From Aminobacter carboxidus (GTDB taxonomy: Bacteria > Pseudomonadota > Alphaproteobacteria > Rhizobiales > Rhizobiaceae), in contig NZ_JACZEP010000016.1 of assembly GCF_014863355.1 (NCBI RefSeq), positions 21,037-85,036 on the forward strand: DNA of 64,000 bases, written 5' to 3'. The notes beneath the pieces are model-generated. The model saw only the letters and a program-made list of their open reading frames with translations. It made no database searches and was not told the DNA's origin. Every line of letters starts with the position of its first letter. Positions within the stretch are counted from its first letter, which is position 1. The position numbers were made by a program, and so were the translations under genes. Positions 1 through 8,509 of the stretch are shown here, one piece after another.

Positions 1-805
1 CACCTGCTGCAGCGGCGGTGAGATAGATCCCAAGTGCTGAAGCCGGTTGGCCCTCGCTGCGCAGGATCGCGGGCAGGGCCACTGCTTCGATCGCCACGAA
101 GGTGCCGGTGCCGACGCTCGCCAGAAGCAGGGCCGTTCGCAACCGGACCGATCCGAAGATGATGCGCAGGGCCGCCCTGAACTCGGCGGTCGCCGCCGAT
201 GACGCCTGCCGCAGGCGGAACTGCGGCAGGCTCAGCATCACCAGCATGGCTGCTGCTGCATTGATTGCCGCGATGATCCAGAGCAGCGCCTGCGTGTCGA
301 CGACAGCCACCAAAACGGCGGCGATCGCCGGCCCGACGATGGCAGCACCGCTGTCTATGAGATCGTCGATGGCGTTGGCACGCAGCAACGGCATCCGGGC
401 CAGCCGCGCGATTTCGGGAACACGGGCCTCGATCGCCACGCCGCCGGGGCCGTCCAGGATGGCGCCGCACAAGGCGAGCGTCACCAGCAGGCCGATCGTC
501 AGTGTGTCCAGGCTGTGGAGCAGGGCGGCCGCAACGGCGGCGGCAGTACCGAAACAGGCGGCGAGTATGGCCGTCCGGCGTATGCCAAGACGCTCGGCAA
601 CAAGCCCGCCAAAGGCGCTGCCGACGATTGCCGGGGTCAGCGTCATGAAGGCGATGACACCCATCCAACTGGCGCTGCCGGTCAGGTCATAGACCAGCCA
701 GGGGTAGACGATCGCGGTGATCGCATTGCCGAGATTGAAGACGATGCTGGCCAGTTGCAGCCCGGCAAAGGGCCCACGCGTTCTGGCAAGGCGCAAGGTT
801 GTCAT
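1..805 (-). CDS. MFS transporter, N-terminal part (cut by window edge)
   Basis: This is an open frame of about 268 residues that runs off the left edge. The translation starts MTTLRLARTRGPFAGLQLAS and gives several hydrophobic helices. An MFS-like cytoplasmic loop (GGLVAERLGIRRTA) lies between the second and third helices. It is likely an inner-membrane proton-coupled efflux or uptake permease; the substrate cannot be read. It lies 56 bp downstream of a TetR gene on the same strand, so the two probably form one operon and the regulator probably controls this transporter. The C-terminal half is missing only because the window ends. Family call from hydrophobic pattern and loop motif; specificity unknown. 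Confidence 0.8.
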   Translation of the reverse strand, partial: MTTLRLARTRGPFAGLQLASIVFNLGNAITAIVYPWLVYDLTGSASWMGVIAFMTLTPAIVGSAFGGLVAERLGIRRTAILAACFGTAAAVAAALLHSLDTLTIGLLVTLALCGAILDGPGGVAIEARVPEIARLARMPLLRANAIDDLIDSGAAIVGPAIAAVLVAVVDTQALLWIIAAINAAAAMLVMLSLPQFRLRQASSAATAEFRAALRIIFGSVRLRTALLLASVGTGTFVAIEAVALPAILRSEGQPASALGIYLTAAAAG

Positions 806-861
806 GAATGCTCAACTGCTGATCGCAGCTTCCTTCGGTTTCGCTTTTCGGGATTGCTGCT

Positions 862-1503
862 TCAGGCTTTGACGGTCTGTTCCCGATCTGCCTTGCCGGA
901 CACTTTTGCCCCCGGCCGGAGAAAGCGGGTCAGAAGCAGGTGCAGATTTGTCCGTTGTTCGAGCGGGTGGAAGCCGGGGTCGACAGCGATGCGGCCGAAT
1001 ATGCCGTCAATCAGCGCACCGACCCAGCGGGCGGCTTCGACAGGATCGAGCGTGGCATCGATCTGCCCGCGCGAAGCGGCGTCGCGCAACATCACGCTGA
1101 GCGACGCCTGCATTTCGGCATCGTGGGCGGAAACCAGCGCGGCGATCTGCCTGTCGCGCATCGCTTCGGCGGCGATTTCGAGGGCTAGGCTCGAATAGGC
1201 GGGATCGGCAGCCAGTTCGAGCACGATGTCCATGAATTTGAGGATCGCGTCGAACAGGTCCTGGCTCTGGTCGATCTGTGCGAAATAGGCGGCCGTCTCC
1301 CTGCGGTCCTGCTCGACGATCGCAGCGATAATCGCCTGCTTGGTCGGAAAATAGTGGAACAGGTTGCCGGGGCTCATGCCCGCTTCGGCGCAGATTTCCG
1401 CTGTCGAGGTGCCGTGGAAGCCCTTCCTGGTGAAACAGCTGATGGCCGCATCCAGGATCTGCTGCTTGCGCGCCTCGAATTTTTCTGGGTCGACCTTGCG
1501 CAT
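862..1503 (-). CDS. TetR/AcrR family transcriptional regulator
   Basis: The protein has 213 residues, normal for TetR regulators. The N-terminal helix-turn-helix lies at about residues 10-58 (QILDAAISCFTRKGF, TSTAEICAEAGMSPGNLFHY), followed by a helical ligand-binding domain. It is expected to bind DNA as a dimer and be released by a small hydrophobic ligand. The ATG sits 15 bp from a 9-bp inverted repeat that overlaps a good promoter, so autorepression is likely. The MFS gene immediately downstream is the natural target. The start is supported by the DNA-binding domain beginning at once after the ATG. Confidence 0.9.
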   Translation of the reverse strand: MRKVDPEKFEARKQQILDAAISCFTRKGFHGTSTAEICAEAGMSPGNLFHYFPTKQAIIAAIVEQDRRETAAYFAQIDQSQDLFDAILKFMDIVLELAADPAYSSLALEIAAEAMRDRQIAALVSAHDAEMQASLSVMLRDAASRGQIDATLDPVEAARWVGALIDGIFGRIAVDPGFHPLEQRTNLHLLLTRFLRPGAKVSGKADREQTVKA

Positions 1504-1517
1504 CCGCGCTCTCTTTT

Positions 1518-1564
1518 ATTATTAGATTGTTCAGTCTAATAATTGGGCGCAGCTGTCTGGTCAA
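1518..1564 (-). promoter_or_regulatory. Promoter and inverted-repeat operator of the tetR-MFS operon
   Basis: Read on the minus strand, a -35 TTGACC (1564-1559) and a -10 TATTAG (1541-1536) are 17 bp apart. The -10 lies inside a perfect inverted repeat with 9-bp arms, ATTATTAGA and TCTAATAAT (1518-1526 and 1535-1543), spaced 8 bp. A TetR dimer bound here would block RNA polymerase. The promoter match and palindrome are visible in the sequence; the assignment to the adjacent TetR protein is inference. Confidence 0.75.
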
Positions 1565-1609
1565 GTCTGCGGCCTTGCAAGGCAGCCGGGTGCAGGTGGC
1601 GGACCAGCC

Positions 1610-2074
1610 TCAGACCGGCTCGACCACCAGTTCCAAGTCGGTGTCTGCGGCACCAATGACACGCACCTGCGCGCCTGCCGGCAAATCAGGGCCGGAAACC
1701 CGCCATGTCGTATCGCCGAGCTTGATGCGGCCACGGCCTTCCTTGATCGGCTCGGACAGCGTCGCCGTGCGCCCGATCATCTGGGCGCCACGACGGTTCA
1801 GCAGCGGCTGGTCGGATGCCGTCTCGCGGTCGCGGACGATTTTCTTGCCGACATAGGCTGCGGCGAGCGCCAGCACGAGGAAGACCAGGACCTGCACCTG
1901 CCAGGTCCAGAACGCAGCGTCCCAGAGCAGCAGCGACGCCGCGCCGACGATCAGCGCGGCGATGCCGATCCACAGCAGGAAGACGCCTGGCGCGAAGATC
2001 TCGAGGCACAACAGGATGAAGCCGAGCAGCATCCAGTTCCAGGGACCGAGTTCGGCAACGATGCGTGCGATCAT
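1610..2074 (-). CDS. NfeD family membrane protein
   Basis: A 154-residue protein with transmembrane segments at about residues 12-32, 36-52 and 60-75, followed by a soluble OB-fold-like C-terminus (RTATLSEPIKEGRGRIKLGD, then RVSGPDLPAGAQVRVIGA). This is the short NfeD form without the N-terminal ClpP-like protease domain. NfeD proteins are usually encoded beside SPFH (stomatin/prohibitin-like) proteins and are thought to help assemble membrane microdomains. Here the SPFH gene lies 41 bp upstream on the same strand, which supports the call. Confidence 0.88.
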   Translation of the reverse strand: MIARIVAELGPWNWMLLGFILLCLEIFAPGVFLLWIGIAALIVGAASLLLWDAAFWTWQVQVLVFLVLALAAAYVGKKIVRDRETASDQPLLNRRGAQMIGRTATLSEPIKEGRGRIKLGDTTWRVSGPDLPAGAQVRVIGAADTDLELVVEPV

Positions 2075-2115
2075 GTGCGGTTCCTCAATTCACCCCAAGT
2101 CCGGATCGAGGAGGT

Positions 2116-3066
2116 TCAGCCCTGCTCGGGTGGGATCCTTGGCGTGCGCGCGGCCTGGCGCTGCCCGCCTGCGGTGCCGCCGTCGCGGAACACTTCCTTG
2201 GCGATCTCGCCGATACCGCCGAGCGTGCCGATCAGCGACGATGCCTCCATCGGCATCAGGACAAGCTTGCTGTTGTTGGCCGTCCCGACCTTGGCAAGCG
2301 CTTCGGTGTACTTCAGTGCGACGAAGTAGTTGATCGCCTGGACGTCGCCCTTGGCGATGGCTTCCGACACCACCTGGGTGGCGCGGGCTTCGGCTTCGGC
2401 GGAGCGCTCGCGGGCCTCGGCGTCGCGGAAGGCTGCTTCCTTTCGGCCCTCGGCTTCCAGCACCTGCGCCTGCTTCATGCCTTCGGCCTCGAGGATCTGG
2501 GCGCGCTTGTTGCGCTCAGCCATCATCTGGCGGCCCATCGACTCGATGAGGTTGGCCGGTGGGTTGATGTCCTTGATCTCGACGCGGGTGATCTTGATGC
2601 CCCATGGGTGCGCCGCTTCGTCGACGACACGCAGCAGCCGCTCGTTGATGGCGTCGCGGTTGGACAGCAGCTCGTCGAGATCCATCGAGCCCATGACGGT
2701 GCGGATGTTGGTCATGGTCAGATTGAGGATGGCATTCTGCAGGCCTGCGACCTGGTAGGCGGCCTGTGGCGCGTTCAGCACCTGATAGAAGGCGACGCCG
2801 TCGACGGCGACCATCGCGTTGTCCTTGGTGATGATCTCTTGCGTCGGCACATCAAGCACCTGCTCCATCATGTTCATCTTGGCGCCGATGCGGTCGATGA
2901 AGGGGATGATCAGGTTGAGGCCGGGCGTCAGCGTCCTGGTGTAGCGGCCGAAACGCTCGACAGTGTAGTTGTAGCCTTGCGGGATGGTCTTGATGCCGGC
3001 GAACAGCACCAGGAGCACGAGAACGACAAGTACCGGGATGACGATATCGAAGCCGCTGAAGCCCAT
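2116..3066 (-). CDS. SPFH/band 7 domain protein (QmcA/stomatin-like)
   Basis: The 316-residue protein has one N-terminal membrane helix (about residues 5-25), then a band 7 domain starting at [16 protein letters not shown] and continuing through [15 protein letters not shown] long charged Ala/Glu-rich helix follows (about 195-245), typical of the coiled coil that oligomerises these proteins. Family members form large rings or cages at the inner membrane and affect membrane-protein quality control. It pairs with the downstream nfeD gene. The C-terminal 30 residues are Gly/Arg-rich and probably disordered. Confidence 0.9.
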   Translation of the reverse strand: MGFSGFDIVIPVLVVLVLLVLFAGIKTIPQGYNYTVERFGRYTRTLTPGLNLIIPFIDRIGAKMNMMEQVLDVPTQEIITKDNAMVAVDGVAFYQVLNAPQAAYQVAGLQNAILNLTMTNIRTVMGSMDLDELLSNRDAINERLLRVVDEAAHPWGIKITRVEIKDINPPANLIESMGRQMMAERNKRAQILEAEGMKQAQVLEAEGRKEAAFRDAEARERSAEAEARATQVVSEAIAKGDVQAINYFVALKYTEALAKVGTANNSKLVLMPMEASSLIGTLGGIGEIAKEVFRDGGTAGGQRQAARTPRIPPEQG

Positions 3067-3179
3067 GCGAAAATCCCCCGCAAGTTGAGTGCGCGATTCA
3101 CAAGTCGCGCCATATGCGCTGAAGACTTACGGGCGTTTCGGCGGCGACACAACACAGCAACCCAGAAATGTCGTCTGGC

Positions 3180-4394
3180 TCAACGCTGGACGGCGAACAG
3201 CTCGGCGTCGGTATCCTTGCGGCCGGAAATGGTGGCGGCAACGATCTCTGCAGCGATGCGTGAATAGGTGATGCCGTTGCCGCCATAACCCATGGCCGCG
3301 TGGATGCGCGGGTGGCCAGGAATGGTACCGACATAGGGCAGGCCGGTCGGCGTCGTGCCGAACGAGCCGGCCCAGGCGAATGCCGGCTTGGTATCGAGCC
3401 CAGGCAAAAGCCGCTTCAACTTTTTCGAAATGCGATCCGTCTTCTCTGCGATCAGGGCGTCGCGGCGCGCTTCGTCGGTGAAATTTTCGTCCTCGCCGCC
3501 ACAGATCACCCGTCCGTCCGCTGTCGCGCGCAGATAGAGATAGGGGTCGGACGCTTCCCAGATCAGATGCCTGCCGGGCCAAAGCGCCTGCTTCTGCGCC
3601 CTTGTCGCGATCGCCCAGGTCGAGATGATCTTGTGGTCGGTGGCAGGCAGCAGGTCGGCGACGAGTTCGTAGCCTGTCGCCAGCACGACATGGCTGGCCG
3701 TGATGGTCGGGCCTCCAGCCGTCGTCACGACGACCTCATCGCGGCTGGCCTTGACGGAGACGGCCTCGACGGGGGCGTGAAAGCGGCCCTTGCGCTCCAG
3801 CACCTTGCGCCACAGCCCGGCGGTCAGCTTTCTCGGGTCGAGTGCGAGGTTGTCGTGGCTGAGAATGGCGCCCCTGCGCCGGATGCCGGACCGCTCGTGC
3901 AGCTCAGGCATCGTAAGATAAGTGGCGTGGATGCCGGCAAGGCGCCGCGCTTCGGCCTCATCGCGCAGTGCCTCGGCATCCAGCACATCGCCAGCGAGGT
4001 AGAGCGAGGTCCTGGACTCCATGTTGCAGCGGATGCCGAGTTCGTCGATGCGCGCCTTGAGATTCATGACGGCGAGCCGCGAACGTCGCCATGCGCGTTC
4101 GGCGCGCTCGCGGCCGATGTGGTGGACAAGCTTCGACAGCGGTTGGTCGATTTCGAACTGGACAAGGGCGGTGGTCGCCGCGGTCGAGCCGAGCAACGGC
4201 CCGCGCCGGTCGATGCAGACCACCGACTGACCGGCATCGGTCAATGCTTCGGCGATCATCGCGCCGCTGATGCCCATGCCGATGATGGCGACGTCGGTCT
4301 TGATGTCACGGGTGAGTTTGCCCGCCGGGACGGAGGGTGCGCGATAGGCGTACCAGACGGGCCGTCCGGTCCTGAGGTCGAGCTTGCGGGTCAT
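3180..4394 (-). CDS. FAD-dependent oxidoreductase (DAO family)
   Basis: From the ATG the protein has 404 residues (MTRKLDLRTGRPVWYAYRAP). A TTG ten codons upstream could also start it, but the ATG has a better AGGGAG-type site. A dinucleotide-binding motif, VAIIGMGISGAMIAEALTDAG, lies near residue 40, followed by an acidic strand end (CIDRRG), so FAD is the expected cofactor. The C-terminal GYGGNGITYSRIAAE segment is the second FAD-contact region of DAO proteins. It resembles the oxidoreductases that oxidise small amines or amino acids; substrate unknown. It stands between unrelated genes, with ferrochelatase 64 bp upstream. Confidence 0.85.
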   Translation of the reverse strand: MTRKLDLRTGRPVWYAYRAPSVPAGKLTRDIKTDVAIIGMGISGAMIAEALTDAGQSVVCIDRRGPLLGSTAATTALVQFEIDQPLSKLVHHIGRERAERAWRRSRLAVMNLKARIDELGIRCNMESRTSLYLAGDVLDAEALRDEAEARRLAGIHATYLTMPELHERSGIRRRGAILSHDNLALDPRKLTAGLWRKVLERKGRFHAPVEAVSVKASRDEVVVTTAGGPTITASHVVLATGYELVADLLPATDHKIISTWAIATRAQKQALWPGRHLIWEASDPYLYLRATADGRVICGGEDENFTDEARRDALIAEKTDRISKKLKRLLPGLDTKPAFAWAGSFGTTPTGLPYVGTIPGHPRIHAAMGYGGNGITYSRIAAEIVAATISGRKDTDAELFAVQR

Positions 4395-4458
4395 GAAAGG
4401 GCGGTCTCCCTGGCCCGCGTTCAACGCCGCGCGCCGATGGAGGTTCCGCCCGCGGCGG

Positions 4459-5523
4459 CTAGACCCAGCCCATCAGTTCGCGGCGCGTGATGGTCTCGAT
4501 CACCGCCATGCCCTCCGGACTGTCGTTGAGGCAGGGGATGTGGGAGAAGTTGGTGCCGCCGGCATGGTGGAAGATCTCGGCGTTTTCGCCGGCGATTTCC
4601 TCCAGCGTCTCGATGCAGTCGGCGGAAAAGCCTGGATTGACGATGGCGATCGACTTGACGCCCTCCTTGGCCAGCCGTTCCACCGTCTTGTCGGTATAGG
4701 GCTGCAGCCATTCCTGCGCGCCGAAGCGCGACTGGAAAGTGCTCATCAGCTTCTTGTCGCTCATCCCAAGCCGCTCGCGCAAAAGCCGCGTCGTCTTCAC
4801 GCAATGGCAATGATAGGGGTCGCCCTTTTCGAAATAGGGTTTTGGGATGCCGTGATAGGAGGCGAGAATCACCTCGGGCTCGAATTCGAGCTTGGCCAGA
4901 TGCTGCTCGATCGAGCGCGCCAGCGCCTCGATGTAGACCGGCTCGTCGTAATAGGCGGGTACCGAGCGGATGCTCGGCTGGGCGCGCAGCTTCATCAGCG
5001 CGCGGAACAACTGGTCGTTGGCGGTTGCCGTCGTCGTTGCCGAATATTGCGGATAGAGCGGGAACAAAACGATGCGGTCGCAGCCCTGGGCGATCAGCTT
5101 CTTGGTCACGCTTTCGGTCGAGGGATTGCCATAACGCATGGCCCAGTCGACGACGACATCGGGCAGGTCGCGCAGCGCTTCGGCGAGCTTTTCACCCTGG
5201 GCACGCGTGTAGGTGCGCAGCGGCGACTCATCGCGCTCGGTGTTCCAGATCTTTTTGTAGTTCTCGCCCGACTTCTTCGGCCGCGTGTTGAGCACGATGC
5301 CGTAGAGGATCGGATACCACAGCAGCTTCGGCATCTCGATGACGCGCGGGTCGGACAGGAATTCGCGGAGATAGCGCCACATCGACTTCTGGTCGGTGCC
5401 GTCGGGCGTGCCGAGATTGACCAGGAGAACGCCGACCTTGCCCTTGCGCACGGCAGGGTGAGGGTTGGGGAATGGGCCGAGCGCCTTGGCCGATTTCTCG
5501 TCGATTGTGGTCGTCAGGTTCAT
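4459..5523 (-). CDS. hemH: Ferrochelatase
   Basis: A 354-residue protein of normal length for alphaproteobacterial HemH. It inserts ferrous iron into protoporphyrin IX in the last step of haem synthesis. The early motif VGVLLVNLGTPDGTD, the metal-site histidine in ILASYHGIPKPY (about residue 215), and the acidic stretch NPGFSADCIETLEEIA (about 290) are all present. The protein ends in a weakly hydrophobic segment and is probably a peripheral inner-membrane enzyme. No Irr or RirA box was recognised upstream. Confidence 0.96.
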   Translation of the reverse strand: MNLTTTIDEKSAKALGPFPNPHPAVRKGKVGVLLVNLGTPDGTDQKSMWRYLREFLSDPRVIEMPKLLWYPILYGIVLNTRPKKSGENYKKIWNTERDESPLRTYTRAQGEKLAEALRDLPDVVVDWAMRYGNPSTESVTKKLIAQGCDRIVLFPLYPQYSATTTATANDQLFRALMKLRAQPSIRSVPAYYDEPVYIEALARSIEQHLAKLEFEPEVILASYHGIPKPYFEKGDPYHCHCVKTTRLLRERLGMSDKKLMSTFQSRFGAQEWLQPYTDKTVERLAKEGVKSIAIVNPGFSADCIETLEEIAGENAEIFHHAGGTNFSHIPCLNDSPEGMAVIETITRRELMGWV

Positions 5524-5593
5524 TCGGTGTCTCCGTTACGCGGGATACCTAATTGAAAGGCGCCGGTGTTCAATGTCGCGTCTGGCCGCACCC

Positions 5594-5625
5594 AAAAACA
5601 AAACCCGCCCGGTTGGCCGGGCGGG
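5594..5625 (-). terminator. Intrinsic terminator of the 5'-nucleotidase gene
   Basis: A perfect 9-bp stem (CCCGCCCGG / CCGGGCGGG) with a 4-nt loop is followed on the minus strand by a T-rich tract (TTTTGTTTTT). It lies 23 bp after the stop of the upstream minus-strand gene and before ferrochelatase, so it separates the two transcription units. Confidence 0.88.
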
Positions 5626-5648
5626 CTTGCTTAGGCCGGAAAGCCCTA

Positions 5649-7628
5649 TCAGTTTGCCGACGGGATCGAAAGCGTTCCGCCGATGGTGAGGTCCTCGGCC
5701 TTGGCGTCCGGATTGGCCGCAGCGATGGCCTGCCACTTGGTCGCGTCACCGAGATAGGTCCTGGCGAGATCCCAGAAGGTGTCGCCGCGCGCGATGGTGT
5801 GCGACTTGCCGCCGGCGGCCGGCGCAGCCGCCGGTTCAGCTGCCGCAGGTGCTGCCGCTTCGGCTGGCTTGGCCGGCTCGATGGCCGGTGGCGTGTTGGC
5901 GATCTCGCCCGAAGCGCTCGGCAGGGCCGGCGTTGCCGGTGCGGCTTCGGCGGTTGCTGCCGGTGCTGCTTCGGCGGGTTTTGCCGGCTCGGCCGGGGCA
6001 GGTGCCGCAGCAACCGTCGCGGCGATCTCGGTGATGCGGCCGTCAAGCTTGGGCGTGAACGGACGGTTCTTGGCGAGATAGTCGGCGACCACCTGCTCGA
6101 GGCTCGGACCGTAGTCGTAGGCGTTGGTGGCATTCGAAGCGAACAGCTTGTAGCCGTCGCCGCCCTGGCGGACGTAGTTGTTGGTCGCAACCGTGTAGAC
6201 TTTGGCTTCGTCGATCGGCTTCCAGGCGCCGCCATCCATCACCTCGACCGACTTGACGCGGCCGGCATTGGCCGCGACCGACTTGTCGAACGCGTACTTC
6301 AGGCCGGAGACCTGTGGGAACTTGCCTTTGCCTTCCTCGATCTCGCTGACGCCTGCTTCAAGCGAGGCAACGATGTCCTTGCCGGAAAGCTGGAAGGTGG
6401 CGAGCGTGTTCTGGAACGGCAGCACGGTGAGCACTTCGCCCATGGTGACCACGCCCTGGTCGATCGAAGCACGAATGCCGCCGCCGTTCTGGAAGACGAT
6501 GGTGACGCCCTGGTCCTTGACCCGGTCGAGAATGGCGTCGGAGATCAGGTTGCCCATCTCGCATTCACGGGCGCGGCAGCTTTCGCGGCTGCCGTCGATG
6601 ATCGCTGTGGTCTCGGCGACCTCCTTGTTCTTCAGCTCCTCGATCGGCGCGCCGAGTTCCTTGATGCGGGCGAGCACGGCTTCGTCTGGCTTGACCGAGT
6701 TGTCGAGATAGATCGGGTCGCCCTTGGCTTCCTTGACGACGCCGTTGTCGTCGAAGGTGACGGTGAATTCGCCGAGATACTTGGAGTAGGACGCAGCCTG
6801 GGTGACCGGGACCTTGTAGCCGTCGGGGTTGTCGATCATCGTCGGGTAGGGCCCTTCGGCCTTGGCGTCGGTGTTCGACAGCAGCGAATGCGAGTGGCCG
6901 CCGACGACCACGTCAACGCCGGGGATCTTGGCGATCAGTTCCTTGTCGCGGGGGTAGCCGACATGGGTCAGCGCGATGATCTTGTTGACGCCTTCGGCCT
7001 TCAGCTTTTCGACTTCAGCCGTGATCGTCTTGATGTCGTCTTCGATGGCGATGTTGGGGCCGGGCGAGGCGACTTCGGGCGTATCGGTGGTGACGGCGCC
7101 AATGATGCCGACCTTCTGGCCGCCGACCTCGAGCACCAGCGACGGCTTGATGCGGTCGCCGACCTTGGACTGGGCATTGGGGTGGACGTTGGCGGAGAGG
7201 ACCGGGAACTGGATCTTCTCCAGGAAGGGCACCAGTGCTTCTTCGCCGTCATCGAACTCGTGGTTGCCCACGGTCATGGCGTCGAACTTCATCTGGTTGA
7301 GGAACTCGGCTTCAACCGCGCCCTTGTAGGTGGTGTAAAACAGCGAACCCTGGAAGTTGTCGCCGCCGTTGAGCAGCAGAACGTTCTGGCCTTCGAGCTT
7401 CTTGCGCTGTTCGGCGATGGCAGTGACCAGGCGCGCGGCACCGCCGATGCATTCGCCCTTGCCTTCTTCTTCAGCGGAACAGGTCGATTCAAACTTGTTG
7501 TTGCTCTCAATGCGGCTGTGCCAGTCATTGATATGCATGATGGTCAACGTGTAGTCGGCGAATGACGGCACGGCGGAATAGCCGAATGCCGAAGCCGACA
7601 AAGCCGCAATGGCAGCCAATCTCTTCAT
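5649..7628 (-). CDS. Periplasmic bifunctional metallophosphatase/5'-nucleotidase with C-terminal LysM
   Basis: A 659-residue protein. Residues 1-24 form a Sec signal peptide. The calcineurin-like phosphoesterase domain (about 28-290) shows the metal ligands in IMHINDWHSR, LNGGDNFQGS, VGNHEFDDG and VVVGGHSHS. The 5'-nucleotidase C-terminal domain (about 330-510) has FQNGGGIRASIDQG. An Ala/Pro/Glu-rich linker (about 530-605) then leads to a LysM domain (about 607-657, HTIARGDTFWDLARTYLGDA). It should hydrolyse nucleotides or 2',3'-cyclic nucleotides in the periplasm, and the LysM tail probably holds it on peptidoglycan. The fusion is the unusual part; typical UshA-like enzymes lack it. Confidence 0.92.
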   Translation of the reverse strand: MKRLAAIAALSASAFGYSAVPSFADYTLTIMHINDWHSRIESNNKFESTCSAEEEGKGECIGGAARLVTAIAEQRKKLEGQNVLLLNGGDNFQGSLFYTTYKGAVEAEFLNQMKFDAMTVGNHEFDDGEEALVPFLEKIQFPVLSANVHPNAQSKVGDRIKPSLVLEVGGQKVGIIGAVTTDTPEVASPGPNIAIEDDIKTITAEVEKLKAEGVNKIIALTHVGYPRDKELIAKIPGVDVVVGGHSHSLLSNTDAKAEGPYPTMIDNPDGYKVPVTQAASYSKYLGEFTVTFDDNGVVKEAKGDPIYLDNSVKPDEAVLARIKELGAPIEELKNKEVAETTAIIDGSRESCRARECEMGNLISDAILDRVKDQGVTIVFQNGGGIRASIDQGVVTMGEVLTVLPFQNTLATFQLSGKDIVASLEAGVSEIEEGKGKFPQVSGLKYAFDKSVAANAGRVKSVEVMDGGAWKPIDEAKVYTVATNNYVRQGGDGYKLFASNATNAYDYGPSLEQVVADYLAKNRPFTPKLDGRITEIAATVAAAPAPAEPAKPAEAAPAATAEAAPATPALPSASGEIANTPPAIEPAKPAEAAAPAAAEPAAAPAAGGKSHTIARGDTFWDLARTYLGDATKWQAIAAANPDAKAEDLTIGGTLSIPSAN

Positions 7629-7680
7629 GATGAAATCTCCCGAATGACCCCCGCGAGACGTTTAGCGTCTTCGCTTGACC

Positions 7681-7697
7681 GGAATGTTACACATTCC
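7681..7697 (-). promoter_or_regulatory. Palindromic operator candidate upstream of the 5'-nucleotidase
   Basis: GGAATGT and ACATTCC form a perfect 7-bp inverted repeat with a 3-bp spacer, about 55 bp upstream of the nucleotidase ATG. The half-site CACATTCC occurs again at 7711-7718. A dimeric repressor or activator site is plausible. It does not look like a PHO box; the binding protein is unknown. Confidence 0.45.
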
Positions 7698-7832
7698 TTG
7701 GGGCCATGTTCACATTCCGAATTTTCGGATGCAAGGGAGAATCGGCAGTTCGTAGCCGTCTTACCTGTCGGCTGGCAGCGGCTTGGCCGGTACTGAAACC
7801 GGCGACCGCACCGGTTAGGTCAGCAAGCCGAT

Positions 7833-7852
7833 GCGCCCGCCGTAGCGGGCGC
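7833..7852 (-). terminator. Hairpin after omp10 (weak terminator)
   Basis: A perfect 8-bp GC stem (GCGCCCGC / GCGGGCGC) with a CGTA loop lies 9 bp past the omp10 stop. No T tract follows on either strand, so it may stabilise the mRNA 3' end rather than terminate by itself. Confidence 0.4.
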
Positions 7853-7861
7853 CGATTTAGC

Positions 7862-8251
7862 TCAGGCGGTGCGCCTGGTGAGGGTGAATTGCTGGCCAGC
7901 GGAGCTGGTGCAGTTCAACTGGTTGGCCGAGATCAGCAGGCAGTTGAAGCTGATCGGCGACTGGCGGATCAGCGAGGTGCCGTTGATCTGCACCGAGTTG
8001 GCGCCGGTCAGGATGTAGGTGCCGTCCGACAGCTTCTGGCCGGTGTCGGTTGCAACCGTCTGGAACGAGCCGGCGGCAAAGGTGGAGAGCCCGGTGCCCT
8101 TGGCGTCGAGCCATGCACCTTCCACGCCTGACGGTGCAGGCCTCATGCCACCACCGCCCGAAGATCCGCCGCCGCTGGTCGAGCAGCCGGCAATGGCGGC
8201 CGCAAGCAAGGCAAGCACTCCGGCCGAAGCAATTTTGCGCGAAGTCGTCAT
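7862..8251 (-). CDS. omp10: Omp10-like outer membrane lipoprotein
   Basis: A 129-residue protein with a lipoprotein signal peptide: charged MTTSRK, a hydrophobic core, and the lipobox IAGC with Cys at about residue 22. A Gly/Ser-rich linker follows, then a compact domain (about 42-129). This domain matches my memory of Brucella Omp10 almost segment by segment: GVEGAWLDAKG, QTVATDTGQKLSDGTYIL, SPISFNCLLISANQLNCTS, and a C-terminal FTLTRR. The two Cys residues near the end may form a disulfide. It is a small surface or periplasmic lipoprotein; biochemical role not established. Confidence 0.85.
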   Translation of the reverse strand: MTTSRKIASAGVLALLAAAIAGCSTSGGGSSGGGGMRPAPSGVEGAWLDAKGTGLSTFAAGSFQTVATDTGQKLSDGTYILTGANSVQINGTSLIRQSPISFNCLLISANQLNCTSSAGQQFTLTRRTA

Positions 8252-8408
8252 GAAAGAATCCTCTCCTCAGTCCGCAGCCTTCAATCGCCCGATTTTGCTT
8301 TCAAGGCAAGGCTTTGCCGGCCGTCATCGTCGGTCAGGCAACTGCGAATTGGCCCCAACTGTGGCCGAATTGCCCGCCCGTTGGACCACCGGGACAGCAT
8401 GGACAGAT

Positions 8409-8433
8409 TGACAGTTTTTGCAAACGATGCAAC
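8409..8433 (+). promoter_or_regulatory. Candidate operator and -35 element upstream of the PTS genes
   Basis: A consensus-like TTGACA (8409-8414) is followed by the inverted repeat TTGCA-AACGA-TGCAA (8419-8433), about 77 bp upstream of the IIC ATG. A clear -10 at the right distance is not evident. The repeat resembles a small repressor half-site pair of the LacI/DeoR kind, but no regulator gene is adjacent. Confidence 0.35.
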
Positions 8434-8509
8434 TTTCGTATATCGTCAAACACAAATGTTCTAGGCTAGGGATGCGCCTGGAGCAGCTTAGACGCCTTGG
8501 GGAGGCAAA

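Noticed and set aside
2065..3267. A 400-codon plus-strand frame over the SPFH gene
   Set aside because: It is the complement of a well-recognised SPFH gene; the composition is Asp/Arg/His-rich without a family pattern.
5553..7565. A 670-codon plus-strand frame over the 5'-nucleotidase
   Set aside because: Antisense shadow of a gene with a signal peptide, catalytic motifs and a LysM domain.
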